From Chrysopilus asiliformis (taxonomy: Eukaryota; Arthropoda; Insecta; Diptera; Rhagionidae), in assembly GCA_964034945.1 (NCBI GenBank), contig OZ035962.1:114081234-114145233 (forward strand): a stretch of 64,000 bases of DNA, in the 5' to 3' direction. Positions 33,470-46,100 of this stretch are shown piece by piece. The first letter of the stretch is position 1; each line of letters begins with the position of its first letter. A program made the position numbers and the translations under genes. Under the pieces are notes generated by a model. The model searched no databases, was not told the origin of the DNA, and saw nothing but the letters and a program-made list of their open reading frames with translations.

Positions 33470-35190
33470 ATTGTAATGATGAATTTGATCCGATTCGTCA
33501 AAGTACATATATGAGACCCTATTCATAAAAACAGTTAATGTCTGAAACAAGAAATAATAGTATTTACTAATTCTTGCCCAATTTTTTTTTTTTTGAATAA
33601 ATATGTTGTGTAGGCAAAATTGCTAATACAATTTAAAATATTATAGCATTTCGACCTTCAATTTGCAATACACTCTTATAAATATTTTGAAACTGAATCC
33701 GTGGTCGTTCGTTTAAAACTAAAATGGTTTTTTTTAGTACATTTTGATAGTTTACGTATACATATTTAACACAGCAAATCCAACTTTCTGTAATTTTTTT
33801 TAAAAGGTCACAGTCTAACCACAACGAACTTGGCAAAATATATAAAACTGTGCAAAGCCCTTTTAATTTTCTTTGCGATACAATGTTACTCTGATGTATC
33901 GATGAAGGTTATATTTTTCACCTTCGCTTGTCGCCCAACGACGAATCAAAAATTCAAAACAAGTCTCACGAATTTTTGTAAAATTTTAAATGGTTTCTTT
34001 TACACCAAAGTTTTTTTTTGAATTTTTAATTGCGATGCATATTTTGGTAACACTTTGGCGGCTGGTCGTAAATCGATGTCTTACCAATGAATTTTTTTTT
34101 ACTGCGTTCGTAAATTTATGTTTTTATAGTCAGGTGTTGTTTAAAAGATGCCTTAGTAATTGCAGATTCGGAAAAATGAGAAAGAAGAAAATCTTCATGA
34201 TGTAGTTTTTTATAATATTTGAAATAACGGTATATCTCTATGCCGATTTGACTGATCGAGTTCTAGTAAAAGACAAAAGTATAGGAAATTTTACTGTCTT
34301 CAACTTTAGTCATGTAAAAAAATACTTTTAAAACGATTTCACATACAATTCGGCTTTAAAATCCTGTAAATATGATCAAGTTTTTACCTACAGCAAACCC
34401 ATTATTCCTTAATGCCATCTTCGATTTACCTCCAGTGTTATCAACTTTTTAGAGTTTTTCCATTTTTAGATACGACTTCATTTCGAGAAGTAATGTCATC
34501 CCATTTATTTGATAAGTCATCAAATCCCACCCCTAATCAGTTTCGACAAATCGAAGTGTACGTCGCATCATCGAATTTTGCAACCCTGCCAACTATGAAC
34601 CCTCAATTGATGAGAGTTCGCCACCCTAAATATTTTGAAATTTGTCTGTTCAGTTTCATATTTTCACTTGCGATTACGATAAAAATGATATCAATGGAAA
34701 TAGAATTCGTCCCTTATTTCGCAAATGGGAAAGATATCAATTTTTCGTACATAACATCGAAGGGGTACAAAAAGGTACAGCCTCTTTTTAACTGCTGCTT
34801 GGCACAGTAAAAACTGGTGCGATTCTAAATAGTTGTAATTCCGCATTGAGATTTTCATACATGGTATTTTTTCGAAAGGTATTTTTTTCTCTTTGAGTAG
34901 AGCACCTTTTTGATAAGATCTACCCTTGCTGTTGCCTCACACAAAACAAACTTGATAGAAGACTGCACCCCTCTGCCATTTACTTTTAGTGTCATTATAA
35001 ATTTTGGGGTGTGAGCGAGTAGGAAAAATGGGGTTGAACGTTAAAATCCAAAAAGGCACCGAACTTGCTACAGAATTTTCGGCAAACGGTTTTCATATTA
35101 ATTCGATTGAATAAAGTAATTTAAGTCGGAACCTTTTTAACGTTTATAAGACTGACCTTAATTGAAAATCGTTTTTGTGGAGCATGATTG
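33470..35190. other. A+T-rich filler
   Basis: A 132-codon plus-strand frame (34412-34810) is the longest here. It has no recognised domain and ordinary A+T-rich codons, and I do not call it. Confidence 0.4.
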
Positions 35191-37560
35191 CATATTTCAA
35201 AAGTATGTCCCCACATCATAATTCCGGACTGTAGTTGGCCTCAATTCAAAAGAGTTTAGCATCATTTGGCCCTCACATCAATCAAGTCAACTCGCCTATT
35301 TTCAACTTGTAAATTTGCATCCCAAATAAATTCAATGAGAAGAGACATATTTCACAATATTGGCGCGAGATGAAATTCAAAAATGACACGGACCAATTTT
35401 TCAATATTCGAAAGCAGCGCCTAGACAGCATTTCCAAATCGATGTCCGAACGAAACAAAACCGAAAATAATTGTCAACATCCGCTTGCAATACGCCATAA
35501 AATGACAAAATGATCTAGCGTTTCCAACACGAAAAAAAAAATCGATACAAATCGCTAAATTTCTCTTCAGAAGACGTTACGCTGCTAATTTTTTTGTTTA
35601 CTCTTTTATTGCTGATTGGAAATGATAGTCTTGTTATTCGAATTTTGACAAAAAAAAATGCCATAATAAATGTAAAGGCTGAATTGAATTATAATGGCCG
35701 GCAGCAACAGCGACAGCTGTTAATAGCAAATTCATGTGATGACCATCGCACTAAATAATTAACGCACAGCGAATGGCATTTAGGAATATGTGAAAAATAG
35801 CCATCGTAAGAACCATCAACGACCACAAAAGCCTTTGGTTTTTATATATAAAAAGTATCTTAAGTTGATATACAGTCGATACCCATGTCCCCCTCTTTAA
35901 GCTATTTTCCACGGGGAGCATTACACGTCTCACTATGGCACATATCAAAATGCATTTGCTAACGAAAATTTCCAACGAGCGAAAAAAACCCATCCGCGAT
36001 GTCCAAATACCCTCTTTGCCCGCTTAAGTCAAGCACTATCCCAAGGGCCCCATTCTAGGCCCAAATCGTAATTTATTAGAAAAGCGATCCGAACCCAGGG
36101 GAATTGTTGCTGGAAGGGAAGGGAAGTCAATGTGGCCCCATTGCACAATGCTCGCATCAATTTGGCCACCACGAGTGTCAATGAACTTCAGCCCAACCGC
36201 ATTAAAAGTCGCAGTAATCACCAAAAATTTGTCAATCGTTCGCGCGAGTCGCATTTATCGCTTTGGCAGAAAACCGAAGTAACACACATCAATTTCAATT
36301 TTGTAAACGCATTTCACACATGCACAGTAAAACCGTCATGCATACGCAAAGGGCCAGTTTCGAAAACAAAACACATCGCAGGGCAAAAAAGCAGCCAATC
36401 TTCAACTTGATTTGGTGTGTCGATGGTTTTGGTCGAGGCCGAAGGGTGGAGCGGTTCGTGGAGAGTGTTTCTTATAACCAATATGATAGAGTCATTAATT
36501 GGTATTTCCGTCTCAAATGTATGAAAAACACCGTCATTCTGTTTATCAGCTGAATTTATAAACACAATTTGTCCATACATCAAAATTAGTAGAGAACCGG
36601 TGTAAGAGGGAGGGGTTTCGGTAAGGTGACGGCGATATAAAAAAAATCCAGTAAAGTAAATTTCTAATTGAAATTAACTCGGATAAGAATTACTTCGGTT
36701 TATGAACAATCCAATTTAAGAACATGCTTTAAGAACACAACTTTCTTGAATTTTTGATCAGTCCTTCGGTTTATGATCAACTTTTAATTAAGTTGTTAAA
36801 ACTCATTTATAAAATTTTGTTCAATTGTCATCATGCAGGGGAGTTTCTTGTTAATGCCTCTTATGCTTTTAAGGGCTTTCGCATGCTTTTCGTTGTTTTC
36901 TTGACGTCGAAACAATGTCCGTTGGCGACAAAAATGTTCATTGTGGCTGCGAACTTTGAAGGCAGCTTGATAGGTCGAAAGCGGGGTCTGTGTAAGCGAA
37001 TTTTTCGATGTATTAAATGGAAAGGACGGGAAAGAGAACGAAGCTCCGTAGCCCTTCATTAATTTTTCAATAATTTGCTATTCACATGCACATATGGTTC
37101 ATATACTGATGGCGATTGATTGGCCACCATTCTATTTATCACTTTTTTTGCTACTTGTGTGTCTTTCAACTGTTCGGCTCTTTGGATTTTCCTTCGCTTT
37201 TCAGCATTTTCAGCCCACTCAAGGCTGATGGATTGATGGGTGGTGGAGAGGGTACAATTTTTGCCACGTGCAATAAAAAAGTGCACAAAAGCGAGTGAAA
37301 GTAGGTTACACGCGCGCTGATTTTCGTTACGGAGCGACTAGAAATTTCTGGTTCTGCGGGACGAATTGCTTGCTGGGCGAGATCAGGGCCGATTTTCATT
37401 TTCTGGCATGTCATACTGATCGCAAGTTTATTATTGAAGGGTTTCGTTGTTGTTGTTATTTCAAAAATAAATTTGTTTTTTTGGCAAACAGATTCTATTG
37501 GCGCAATAAGGCTTGATTGCTAGACGATGCGTCAATACATACCCACAGAGAAGTGAATTG
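35191..37560. other. Large complex island, candidate regulatory DNA
   Basis: From 35191 to 36480 and from 36780 to 37560 the sequence is balanced, with words such as GGCCCTCACATCA, AATTTGGCCACC and CATGCATACGC. Many short frames occur on both strands and none dominates. Typical in appearance of a fly intronic enhancer block. Confidence 0.35.
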
Positions 37561-38930
37561 GAGAATGACGCCAAATAACGAACAGCTCTCAATCGGATGT
37601 TGAAATAAAATTCTTTAGGGCTTATTCGTTTCAGTTGTTTACGTTTTTGAATGATTGATGAAGGGCACTAAATATAGGTGTTTTAAATCAAATCAAAGTA
37701 AAAGGCAAAAAATCGCAATGTTTTAAAAAAAAATTTTTCAGGAAATTCAGAATGAGGTAGGGGGCTTATTATGGAATACGATCGTAATCTTAATGATCGA
37801 AACTTGTGTGTTCAAAAAAATCACAATTCAGACCATTTTCACGTTGATTCAAATAGTCCGCCTAATTAGGACAGAATCTGTCAAAATTAAGGCAAGGAGA
37901 GGAACGTAAGTTATCAAATGCGAAAATAATCTTTCCCACAAAAGACACATTTTTATAGGAGTTGTTGGAATACCTACAAAATTATTTCTCCACCAAATTT
38001 TTATAAAGTTTTGACAAAACTAGATACAGTTTTTTGGGAAAAAAAATTGTTTGGAGAATATCGGAAAATTGATTTACAGTTTTTCGGGCTCGGATTTTTT
38101 ATTTTGCTTTACATTTGTTGATAAAAACCCAAATCCTACCTGAGTTTTCAAGGAAACCCATCGGCCCAGATTGTACGGTAATAAAAAAACGTGCCTATTA
38201 TAATTTTCCGCTTAATAGAAATTCGCACCTGACGATTGGGGGCACAGTAACAGCAAGTCCGACGGGAGATGTAGTGTAGAGGCTAATTATAACGAAAAAA
38301 AAACTCTATGATGAAATGACTCACAAAAAACCCCTTAAAAAAATTAGAAGAGACTTGCACTCTTTTTCGACATAATATCCTGTATTGCATATCAATTTGA
38401 AGACTTAGCAACAAATATTGTTATTATCCACAAGTCTTCAATCTCGTATCAGCATAATTTTTAAATTGTGGTTATATTAACAGTTGAAATGGTCTTCAAA
38501 AATGCACCAAAAATTTTGTTTAAAAGTTTAAGAACAACAGTAGAAAAAAAATTCCCACAAACTGCATTAGCGTAAATATGTTACTATTTTTTTTTAAATT
38601 TTGTACATTGTAGTAATAGTCATTAAAAAATTAATAAACCATCAAAAAAAAATCTCATGTACTTTAACAACGGTTAAAGTTTTTTTCTTTCAAATGTAGG
38701 TACATGGATTGAAGTTGAACGATACAAAAAATAACAATGAGTTTAATAATGCAGCATATATTTCAGTTACTTTTAAAAAAATTTATGATGAAGTAATTTG
38801 TTTTGACAAAACGACCGTAACGAATCCCAAAATTGTTCAAAAGCGCTATTCATCAGCCGATCATATCAGAAAGTCCAGGAAGTGTAAAATTTCTCCAAAA
38901 TATATAAGAAAAGATTTGCGCTGATGGTGG
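37561..38930. other. A+T-rich filler
   Basis: No gene or repeat is recognised. Confidence 0.45.
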
Positions 38931-39420
38931 CAAAGTTGTGCTGAGGGCTTTTAATATGCAGCGAAACAACCGCACCAGCAAGCCCTCTGCCCTTTACATA
39001 ATTTACGTAAGTCAAGAAGAAAATTACCATAAATACCGCACTGGATGCCGCACATCTCCCCCGCTGGCAATTTGTGAAGTCGAGTTAGTGGAATTGCCCA
39101 AGCGCGTCGTCCGACGTAGAGCAAATTATGCCAAAAAATCTTTGCTAGCGCATAGAATTAGGGGAAATGAGCTAATGACGCGGCAGTTTATGCTTTTACG
39201 CAAGGCAAAGGGCCTTTCACTTGCATAGCACAGTGTAATATTATTATGCTGCATGTTTGTTAAAGGGCTCCCAGATGCTCCATCTGAAAATCTAGCGGCA
39301 GCACAGCATACTCATAGATCGTCGGTTGATTACGACGATGACGGCGGTGATATGACATGAAAAAGGGCCTCCCATTAGCCCCATGATTGCTGTGGATGTT
39401 TGCTGCCAAGCGAAGCCTGA
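38931..39420. other. Complex island, candidate conserved element
   Basis: Balanced composition with regularly mixed words ('gcaaattatgcc', 'gggcctcccattagccccat'). A 96-codon plus-strand frame rich in R and K (PKRVVRRRANYAKKSLLAHR) has no known domain and no splice support. Regulatory DNA is the likelier reading. Confidence 0.35.
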
Positions 39421-41669
39421 TTTGCTATTAGTTCGGCAACTCAACCCATTTAAATTTTTGACAAGAAAAAAAACAACCAAAAACAGAAAAAAATGAAAAA
39501 TAATGCAGCATAATTATTCGTGCGGATGTTAAACTAGAGAAATTTCTGATCACTGAATATGAAATTTCAGAAATTTTAGGGTTTGGCCGATGACGTTCAC
39601 AGAAACTTTGCACTTGGGGCAATTTTAGATTCGTGCGATTTAATGGATTCCGTTTGGAAATCCATTCAAGATCTATGAACACGAAAATTGTTTAGGAAAT
39701 TCTTTTTTACAGACCGAACGCTTGCAATGTGCTATACACGATCTATATAATTATTGAAAGTGTCAATTTTATAATCATTTTTCTTTTTTTCCGTGTCGCA
39801 CCTTTACCAATTTCCAGTATGTTTTTCAGAAGTTTTTTCTGATTTTGGAAAAAGTTTTTTATATTTTTGTAAATATAAGCAAATATAGGTTTTTTAATTT
39901 TTTCTTAGAAATCGCTGAGAAACGCAAAAAATATATGGGGTATTCACAGAAGCTATTAGCTGTTATCGTCGTAAAATAGTATTATTTGTTAAGGTTTTGT
40001 AAATAACAATAAAATACATGGCAACATTTTTTTGCAACTTTAACACAATTTTTTATGTATTAACCGCTTAGTGTAAAATATTAACTTTGGGTAAATATTT
40101 GAAATAAGCGAAAATATACCTAGCTTAGCAATTTGCTCATATTTGACAGTTTTAGTTAATTGTTTAATAATACAAAAAGTTGTTTAATAATACAAGAACT
40201 CGATTTGTTGCAATAATTACAAAAATTCAGCTTTAACAAGTTTTCCAGAAAATTTTTAAACGTATCTACATGCTGTTCTGTCTTTATAAACATCCAATTT
40301 AAAAATTATCTTCGAAGTCAAATTTCCCTGAAGCTATTTCCTTCTGTCTGTCAATTTGTTTGCCTGGCAAAAAGATCTGCAGTGAGAAATTTTATTGATC
40401 GTAATGAGCTAAATTGGCACCATATGGTCGCTGGTTGTTAGATCCTAGAATATTTTTTGGCTGTTGCGGCTTGGTTGGTCCACCGAATATTTTTTCCCCG
40501 GTCTACTAGTTTTTGTCAAAATAATTTCCGAGAATGTGCCCACATGCTGAAAAAAATGCAATGATAGACACCGGAAAGCGAAGCAGATCTCGCGATCAGT
40601 CCCAACCCAGCCCAATAAAAAATAATGACATGAGAATAAAAAGTGCGACACACGCAATACACAATGACCCTCATGCCGGATCGCATCGTGATGCCTGTAA
40701 AAAACTGCGGGTCCTATGGAAGCATACTGCGTATTGCATTTTTTGCATTGCGTCCAATTGAATTCAGTTTTTTTGATGGGAAATGAGAATTTTTCTTTTC
40801 CTGATGAAAGAAAAGGATTTCTCCTGGATCTGGGATGTGTGTGTGTGATAAGATCAGTTTTCGTAATTCGCTGTCATTTTAATCAATTCTCATTAAAACG
40901 TCTGGTAGTTATGACCCCAGAGAGGAGGGTAATGGCACTACGCGTGGAATTTGGATTTCATCTGCTAAAAAAAGGAGGCATTTAGCTTAGGTTGTCAACC
41001 TAATGAAAAAAAAATTAAATTCTCACCATTCCAATAAATATTTATAAATACAGTAAGGAAAAAATCAAATGCGTACTGATCAATTATCATTTGCTGATGC
41101 TGGTCAATGCTGCAGCAGAATGCAGACATTTAACATATCTCTGTTCCTTTCAGAAAACCTAATATGTTTTTTTTTTTTATAAATGATCAAAAGTGAGAAA
41201 GGTACAAAAAATCATCTGAAACTGGTTTGCCCCATCCCAATTTTCAACATCTAGTCATGATAGCCCATTTGACCGCCTACGTAAACGTGGAATGCCTGCG
41301 CTACCTTGGCCAGCATCCAAAATGTTGCAGTCTGGAATTAAATTGACGCATATTTTTTTAAGGAGGCTTATTTCGTAGACCTACATGCAAGATTCTAGAA
41401 TCAAAAACCTCGTGCATACTTTGAACTTTTTTAAATTTTTTTTTATTTGTTTTTATTCTAAATGGTCATTTTTTGATTTCTTGCACTACGCAGTGATTCG
41501 GACGATGACTGTTTGTTTTTTTTTTGCGTCAACCTCTCTAATTGACGATATATGTAGAATATAAACAAGTCTACGTATAGTCAAACTTTCTGAATGCGAG
41601 ATTTGGATGCTAAGTGCAGGAAAGTGTAGGGAAATAAGAAACCATGTGATCAATTTCTTTGTTTAATTA
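39421..41669. other. A+T-rich filler with balanced patches
   Basis: 40380-41000 and 41220-41400 are more balanced and may be regulatory. No gene is supported. Confidence 0.35.
40161..40195 (+). repeat. 20-bp tandem duplication
   Basis: TGTTTAATAATACAA occurs at 40161-40175 and again at 40181-40195. Confidence 0.8.
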
Positions 41670-41800
41670 CAGTACGAACCTCAATAACTCGAATTCCTCG
41701 ATATCTCGCCAGACAATTTGTTCAACAAGTTACAGCGTCTGCTGGTCGAGTTACGCGCAAGCATAGCCACAACAATTACGGACATTTCGGTAAGACAAAC
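41670..41800 (+). mobile_element. One end of a pogo/Tigger-like element
   Basis: After a TA dinucleotide the sequence reads CAGTACGAACCTCAATAACT then CGAATTCCTCGATATCTCG. This is the typical form of a Tigger/pogo terminal repeat. No matching inverted end was found downstream, so the element is truncated or its other end has decayed. Confidence 0.45.
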
Positions 41801-41899
41801 TTTTAGATCCGACAATTAAAGTTTGATCCGTGGATCAGTTTTTTTCAAAAGACCTTTACGTGTTACGAATAACTAATAAATCTTCGGGATTTTATATAA

Positions 41900-42330
41900 A
41901 AACTAGCTTGCTTACCCGTCGTTGCCGGGTTAAAGTTTTATGTATAAATTTTAGAATACCAAAAAAACCGGAAAGAACTTAAAATCCTTTGGGAAAAATC
42001 TTATCCTTGCAGGACTTTCCGTTTCGAAATAGTCTAACACCATATTCGTAATTAGCTGCCCCAAAAACCCCCTAATGCAATTTTTTCGCGGGAAAAACGG
42101 AAAAGGATATTTAAGTTATCCTTGCAGGACTTTCCGTTTCGAAATAGTCTAACACCATATTCGTGATTAGCTGCCCCAAAAACCCCCTAATGCAATTTTT
42201 TCGCGGGAAAAACGGAAAAGGATATTTGCGTTTTCTTTACAGGACCTTTCGTTAGGATTTTTGAAATTCTGGCACCGTCACGGTGTGTTTCCTACTTTTG
42301 GCGCGATTTTAACATTGTGTAAATTAGCGA
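41900..42330 (+). repeat. Dispersed repeat with TAGCTTGCTTACCCG-type start
   Basis: It begins 'aaaactagcttgcttacccg' followed by 'tcgttgccgggtt', where ACCCG and CGGGT can pair. Similar CTAGCT..ACCCG..GTTGC starts head very common insect interspersed repeats. The body consists of 115-bp units, and the segment ends in a G+C-rich inverted motif, CACCGTCACGGTGTG, at about 42273. It shares a unit with 1363-1385. Confidence 0.6.
42001..42250 (+). repeat. 115-bp tandem duplication (two full units plus a partial)
   Basis: Unit 1 is 42001-42115 and unit 2 is 42116-42230. They differ at about three positions: GTAATTAG versus GTGATTAG, and the last bases TTAAG versus TTGCG. A third, diverged start ('tttctttacaggacctttcg') follows at about 42233. 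The high identity implies a recent duplication or conversion. Confidence 0.95.
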
Positions 42331-43040
42331 TTTTAGAGAAACCTTGTTAATAACTAAACCTTAATGCCTAAACAAATCCTTATCTTTTGGATACTTAATC
42401 GATTTAAAAACCCAATTTCTGAATTGATTCACCTGTATGATACTCCATTCAAATGCACCTGAATCCTTGTGGGAAATTTAGTCGTTTAATCTTTGAGAAA
42501 CCCTAGATTACCCTTTCTAGGATTACTTTTATGCGAAGAAAAAATTCTTGCATTAAGCTTTGATCCAGACATAATCAGTCAGCCGTCTTTCGATCAGATT
42601 AAACCCCTTTTTAAACTGAAAACCTAATTTTACCATTTGGCTTATATATTTTCTTTTAGTGCCATAAAAAATTACTTTCTTTTTATTGGGAATCGTCTGC
42701 TTTATTCAAATAGTTTCAATTGTTAAAAAAAAAATCTTGTTAACAAATATTTTCAAAATTCCCTAAGAGGTTTCGTCCTTCTGCATGATAAAAAATTATT
42801 TTCCCCATATGGAGAATATTACGAAATTGAATTTCCTGTAACTTTTTGCCGCAGCCTGATGTACAATCTCAATTGCATAACATTTGGTAAATCAGTGCGG
42901 AAATGAAAATGTGTCCTTTTTCATTTGACTTTTTTCTACGTAGAATTTTTCATGTGAAAGAGTTAAACTAATCTTGAATTACTGTGGAATCATTGGAAGC
43001 AAGGGTTTTCTCCTACACACTTCCTTAAAATATAATTGAA
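42331..43040. other. A+T-rich filler
   Basis: No gene is recognised. Confidence 0.45.
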
Positions 43041-43044
43041 CTCG

Positions 43045-43129
43045 CTATTCATCATCGATGCCTTCCTCGATGTACAGCTTGTCGGCATCTTGGATAATTG
43101 ATTTACCACATTTGGTCCGCTGCTGTCTT
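43045..43129 (-). CDS. Possible terminal coding exon (27 codons plus stop), gene unknown
   Basis: On the minus strand a textbook acceptor (pyrimidine run ...TTTTTTCTTTCATCCGCCAG, AG at 43130-43131) precedes an open frame that ends at TAG 43047-43045. It encodes RQQRTKCGKSIIQDA then DKLYIEEGIDDE-stop, an acidic protein end. Codons such as GCC, GAC, AAG, CTG, TAC, ATC, GAG and GGC are unusually C/G-ending for this A+T-rich DNA, as in real exons. The exon would start in phase 2 (one base before the first full codon). The preceding exon would lie at higher coordinates and I could not identify it. Family unknown. Confidence 0.28.
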
Positions 43130-43245
43130 CTGGCGGATGAAAGAAAAAAGTTACCAACAATTATACCTGAAACTTATCATAATTTCTTGAAGATATCTTT
43201 TTGTGTTTTGTTTCAACTCATGATGGCCACGTCAAGAGTCCTTCT

Positions 43246-43480
43246 TTGATTTGATGACTTCCTTCGCATATGTTGCGTGCATAGATTGAGTCAAGGATCG
43301 TTCATTCCGTACTTGCAGTCCTGAGGGAAAACTGCGCGCAGTTCCCGTCTACAGGAAAAAAAGTCAATTCCGTGTGTGCTGCACCCTTTCGATTTCAATT
43401 CGATGACGGCTGATATATGGTCTGGATATCCTAGGCAGAGGAACCAGTCCCGCGTTTTTATTTCGATGCTATGAAAATAT
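43246..43480 (-). other. Coding-like block with more than one open frame
   Basis: After acceptor-like ATATTTTCATAG and TTTTTTTCCTGTAG, two frames stay open and look protein-like. One gives TRDWFLCLGYPDHISAVIEL and ends at CKYGMNDP-stop. Another gives FPSGLQVRNERSLTQSMHA then TYAKEVIKSKKDS-stop (stop near 43246). The composition is balanced. It may be an exon or pseudo-exon of the same unknown gene as 43045-43129, or a conserved non-coding block. I cannot choose a frame. Confidence 0.2.
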
Positions 43481-43740
43481 TCAAAAGTGGGATATGCAGG
43501 CAAATGTTTACCTTATAAAAAGTGAATCTGAGCTCCGTGGAATGGAAGAAAACAAAAAAAAATATATTTCTGAGAGAATTATGTTGTGTTTTTTTTTGGT
43601 TGTTGTTGGCCCTGATGATGGTTCTCTTATGCAATGGAAAGGATTCAAGGTGCATCTGCGTGGGAATCAAAGTCATATGCAGGTCTCGCGGTATCGCTGT
43701 TGCTTCACTGCATCTATCCATCTGGTCGAGTTAGAAGCAG

Positions 43741-44195
43741 TAATTCAAATAAGAATAAATTTATAGAATTGACTGCAATTTATGCGTTTTATAGGGGATA
43801 TGTGCAACTGGTGCATATATCAAAGAATTCTTTGTTTAGAGAAATTTCTGAGTCCTTTTGTAAGGAAGAAATTGAGTAAATAATTTATCAAAACACGACA
43901 AAAGAAAGTCAAGAAATCACCTTTTAGTTAGTATTGATTTCACGTTTTGCAAATATTTGCTTTGCACTAGGCGAATTGAAAGTGAAAATTCCACCGGAAA
44001 TGTAAATAAACGTGAGAAATTTGAATGGGAAAACAACAAATTTACGAGTATATACCCGATACTGGTATTTTGAGTTTATTATTTCCTCTACATTAAAACA
44101 TTCATTATCCCTCCAGTGCCGTGATTTCCAAGCGGTGAAACGTCGTATACCAAGATATTTTTTATTATTTTTATCTACATATATCGTCACTTACG
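43741..44195. other. A+T-rich filler
   Basis: Nothing recognised. Confidence 0.4.
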
Positions 44196-44400
44196 AGAAA
44201 CGTCACTATACAAAATTTCAAGTCTCTAGCTCGGACAGACGGACAGACAGACAAACTGACGGACATGCGGAAATCAAAATCTTTTGTTATCTCTAACACC
44301 TTGGTATAGTTCATTTTTGTTTCTGATGATTGGTTCCATGCTTTAAAAATGGTATACTAAATACAATATACTGCTATATGATATATCATATAGAGTATAA
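44196..44400 (-). repeat. Truncated (GTCY)n repeat ending in a 20-bp palindrome
   Basis: It contains 'ttacgagaaacgtcactata', 'aatttcaagtctctagctc', the core GGACAGACGGACAGACAGAC, 'aacaccttggtatagttcat' and 'gatgattggttcc', matching 8735-8905. It ends at a perfect palindrome, CTATATGATATATCATATAG (44374-44393). The complete copy at 13472 begins with a diverged form of the same palindrome, so the palindrome belongs to the element end. Confidence 0.7.
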
Positions 44401-45800
44401 AAAGCAGAGCTACCTTTTCAAAAAAAAATTAAAATCTATCAATCAAGTTCCTGAAGTTGAATTTCTATTGGTTTTCGAGAGGTGGGCCTCGTATATGCTT
44501 TTAATTGAATTCATTCAAAAAATGTCCTTGTTAAAAAGAAGCATTCCTATTGACTGATTCATTCTCACTACAAATATTTGAATCAACGGACACTAACCCA
44601 CGTTTGTAATAGTGTCATTGAAAATAGTTAAAACATGACCAAAAATAAATCCCTTCATGCAATTTGAATAATTAGAGAAATGGACGTTGGTGAGTTTCAA
44701 ATAGTTGGAAGAAAAAGCCCATTAGGCCAGGTATCGGTAAATCAGAACCATCAAGCATTATGCTGAAAAAAAAACCTTTCAATCGATCGCCAAAAATTGA
44801 ACAAATGGCGTATTGGTCAAGCTGGAAGGTGAGACCGAAAGGGTGGGTAATTCCATTGAGCGTCTCAGCACTTTATATCAGATAGGCAATATTGAAAGTA
44901 GGTTCCATATTCATACATTTACCAATTTATCTATCTGTATGCGATGGAAATATTGTGAAAGTTCAGAAATGGCCAGAAAAAGCCCATTGGGATCGGGAGA
45001 TTGGACACATTCGTGCTAGAATTTGGTGTGAGAACAATTGGCATATCAAAATTGACAGGATGGGAAGAACGGGTGGAATTCGATCGCGATGTTTATTTGG
45101 CCATTCTTACATGTCACTGTTTTACCTACTATCTAATGTAAGCCACACGTATGCCTCGGACAATTAATGTAATTGCTTCTAAGGGGACACGATTCAATGC
45201 AAAGTGATGGGATTCCGATACGATTTGAATATTGCCCGTTCGAGGGCCAGCAGAAGTTGTGCTTTCTTCTTTCCAGGACTCATTACACTTTTTTGGCCGA
45301 ATAGTCGTGGTCGTCCTGTTGCTGACTAACGCCCATATTTGAAGGTTTCTTCTGAACTATATGACAACAATCATTCCTCGCAACCTTTTATATTAGATGT
45401 CGATATGGCATGATTTTGACGAATTCAATCTTTTTCCACTATTTGGAACATGCAAAGGTGAAGTGATGGAAATTGGATAAATAGGATCGTACAGAAATTA
45501 TTTCATTCAAAATTATAAAAGATCTTCTTTTTTTGTAAGTCTGTTTATATCTATTTCGAATCAAAATTCCAAGAATGTCTTTTTGAATAAGATTTTATGA
45601 AAAAATATAAGAAAAAAAATTTCATTCTAAATATTTATAAGAAAAGCTACAAAAGTTCAGTTGCGAACCGCGTTGAAAAGCATATAAAATTGTGCCAAAG
45701 TAGCAATTCGAGTTTTTCAAACCCGTCAAAACTAGTATTGGTTTATAATATTGGTTTACATGCGTTTCAAAAACTCAAATTGCCACTTTTATGCCATTCC
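44401..45800. other. A+T-rich sequence with balanced patch 44.7-45.3 kb
   Basis: 'gaaaaagcccattrgg' occurs at 44711 and 44973. The overlapping frames at 44813-45167 are unrecognised. No gene is supported. Confidence 0.35.
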
Positions 45801-45829
45801 GCGGGCTTGCCAATGCGGCGCGCGCCTCC

Positions 45830-46100
45830 ACTTATTGATCCGATTGGATTTTGATGTATGAAGAAGTTATGTAAAATGATATTTTAAACATATCTTTGTA
45901 AATTTTTTAATACGAGACGTCGTTTGTGAGGAAATTGCAAAAACTATTTCATTTGTATTGAGAAACGGGAGGGGAAAGAGTAGTTCGATGGGATTTTTAT
46001 GGAGGAAAGAGTTATAAAAACCATCTTCTAAACCCAATTTGTCTATTTGAATTTTTCGATACGACTGTCCATGTTCAAGAAAATCGCAAAAAACTGTTTA
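45830..46100 (-). repeat. Two tandem distal modules of the (GTCY)n family
   Basis: 'gatccgattggattttgatg' through 'gaggaaattgcaaaaactat' is followed by a diverged second copy, 'gttcgatgggatttttatgg' through 'caagaaaatcgcaaaaaact'. The complete elements have this module once, so it was duplicated here. The GTCY core is missing. Confidence 0.6.

Noticed and set aside
34412..34810. 132-codon plus-strand frame
   Set aside because: Ordinary A+T-rich codon use, no domain, no splice or start support.
43400..43480. Frame reading AGLVPLPRISRP, superficially like a CAPA/pyrokinin neuropeptide
   Set aside because: Lacks the amidation glycine and dibasic site expected after PRV/PRL; no signal peptide upstream.
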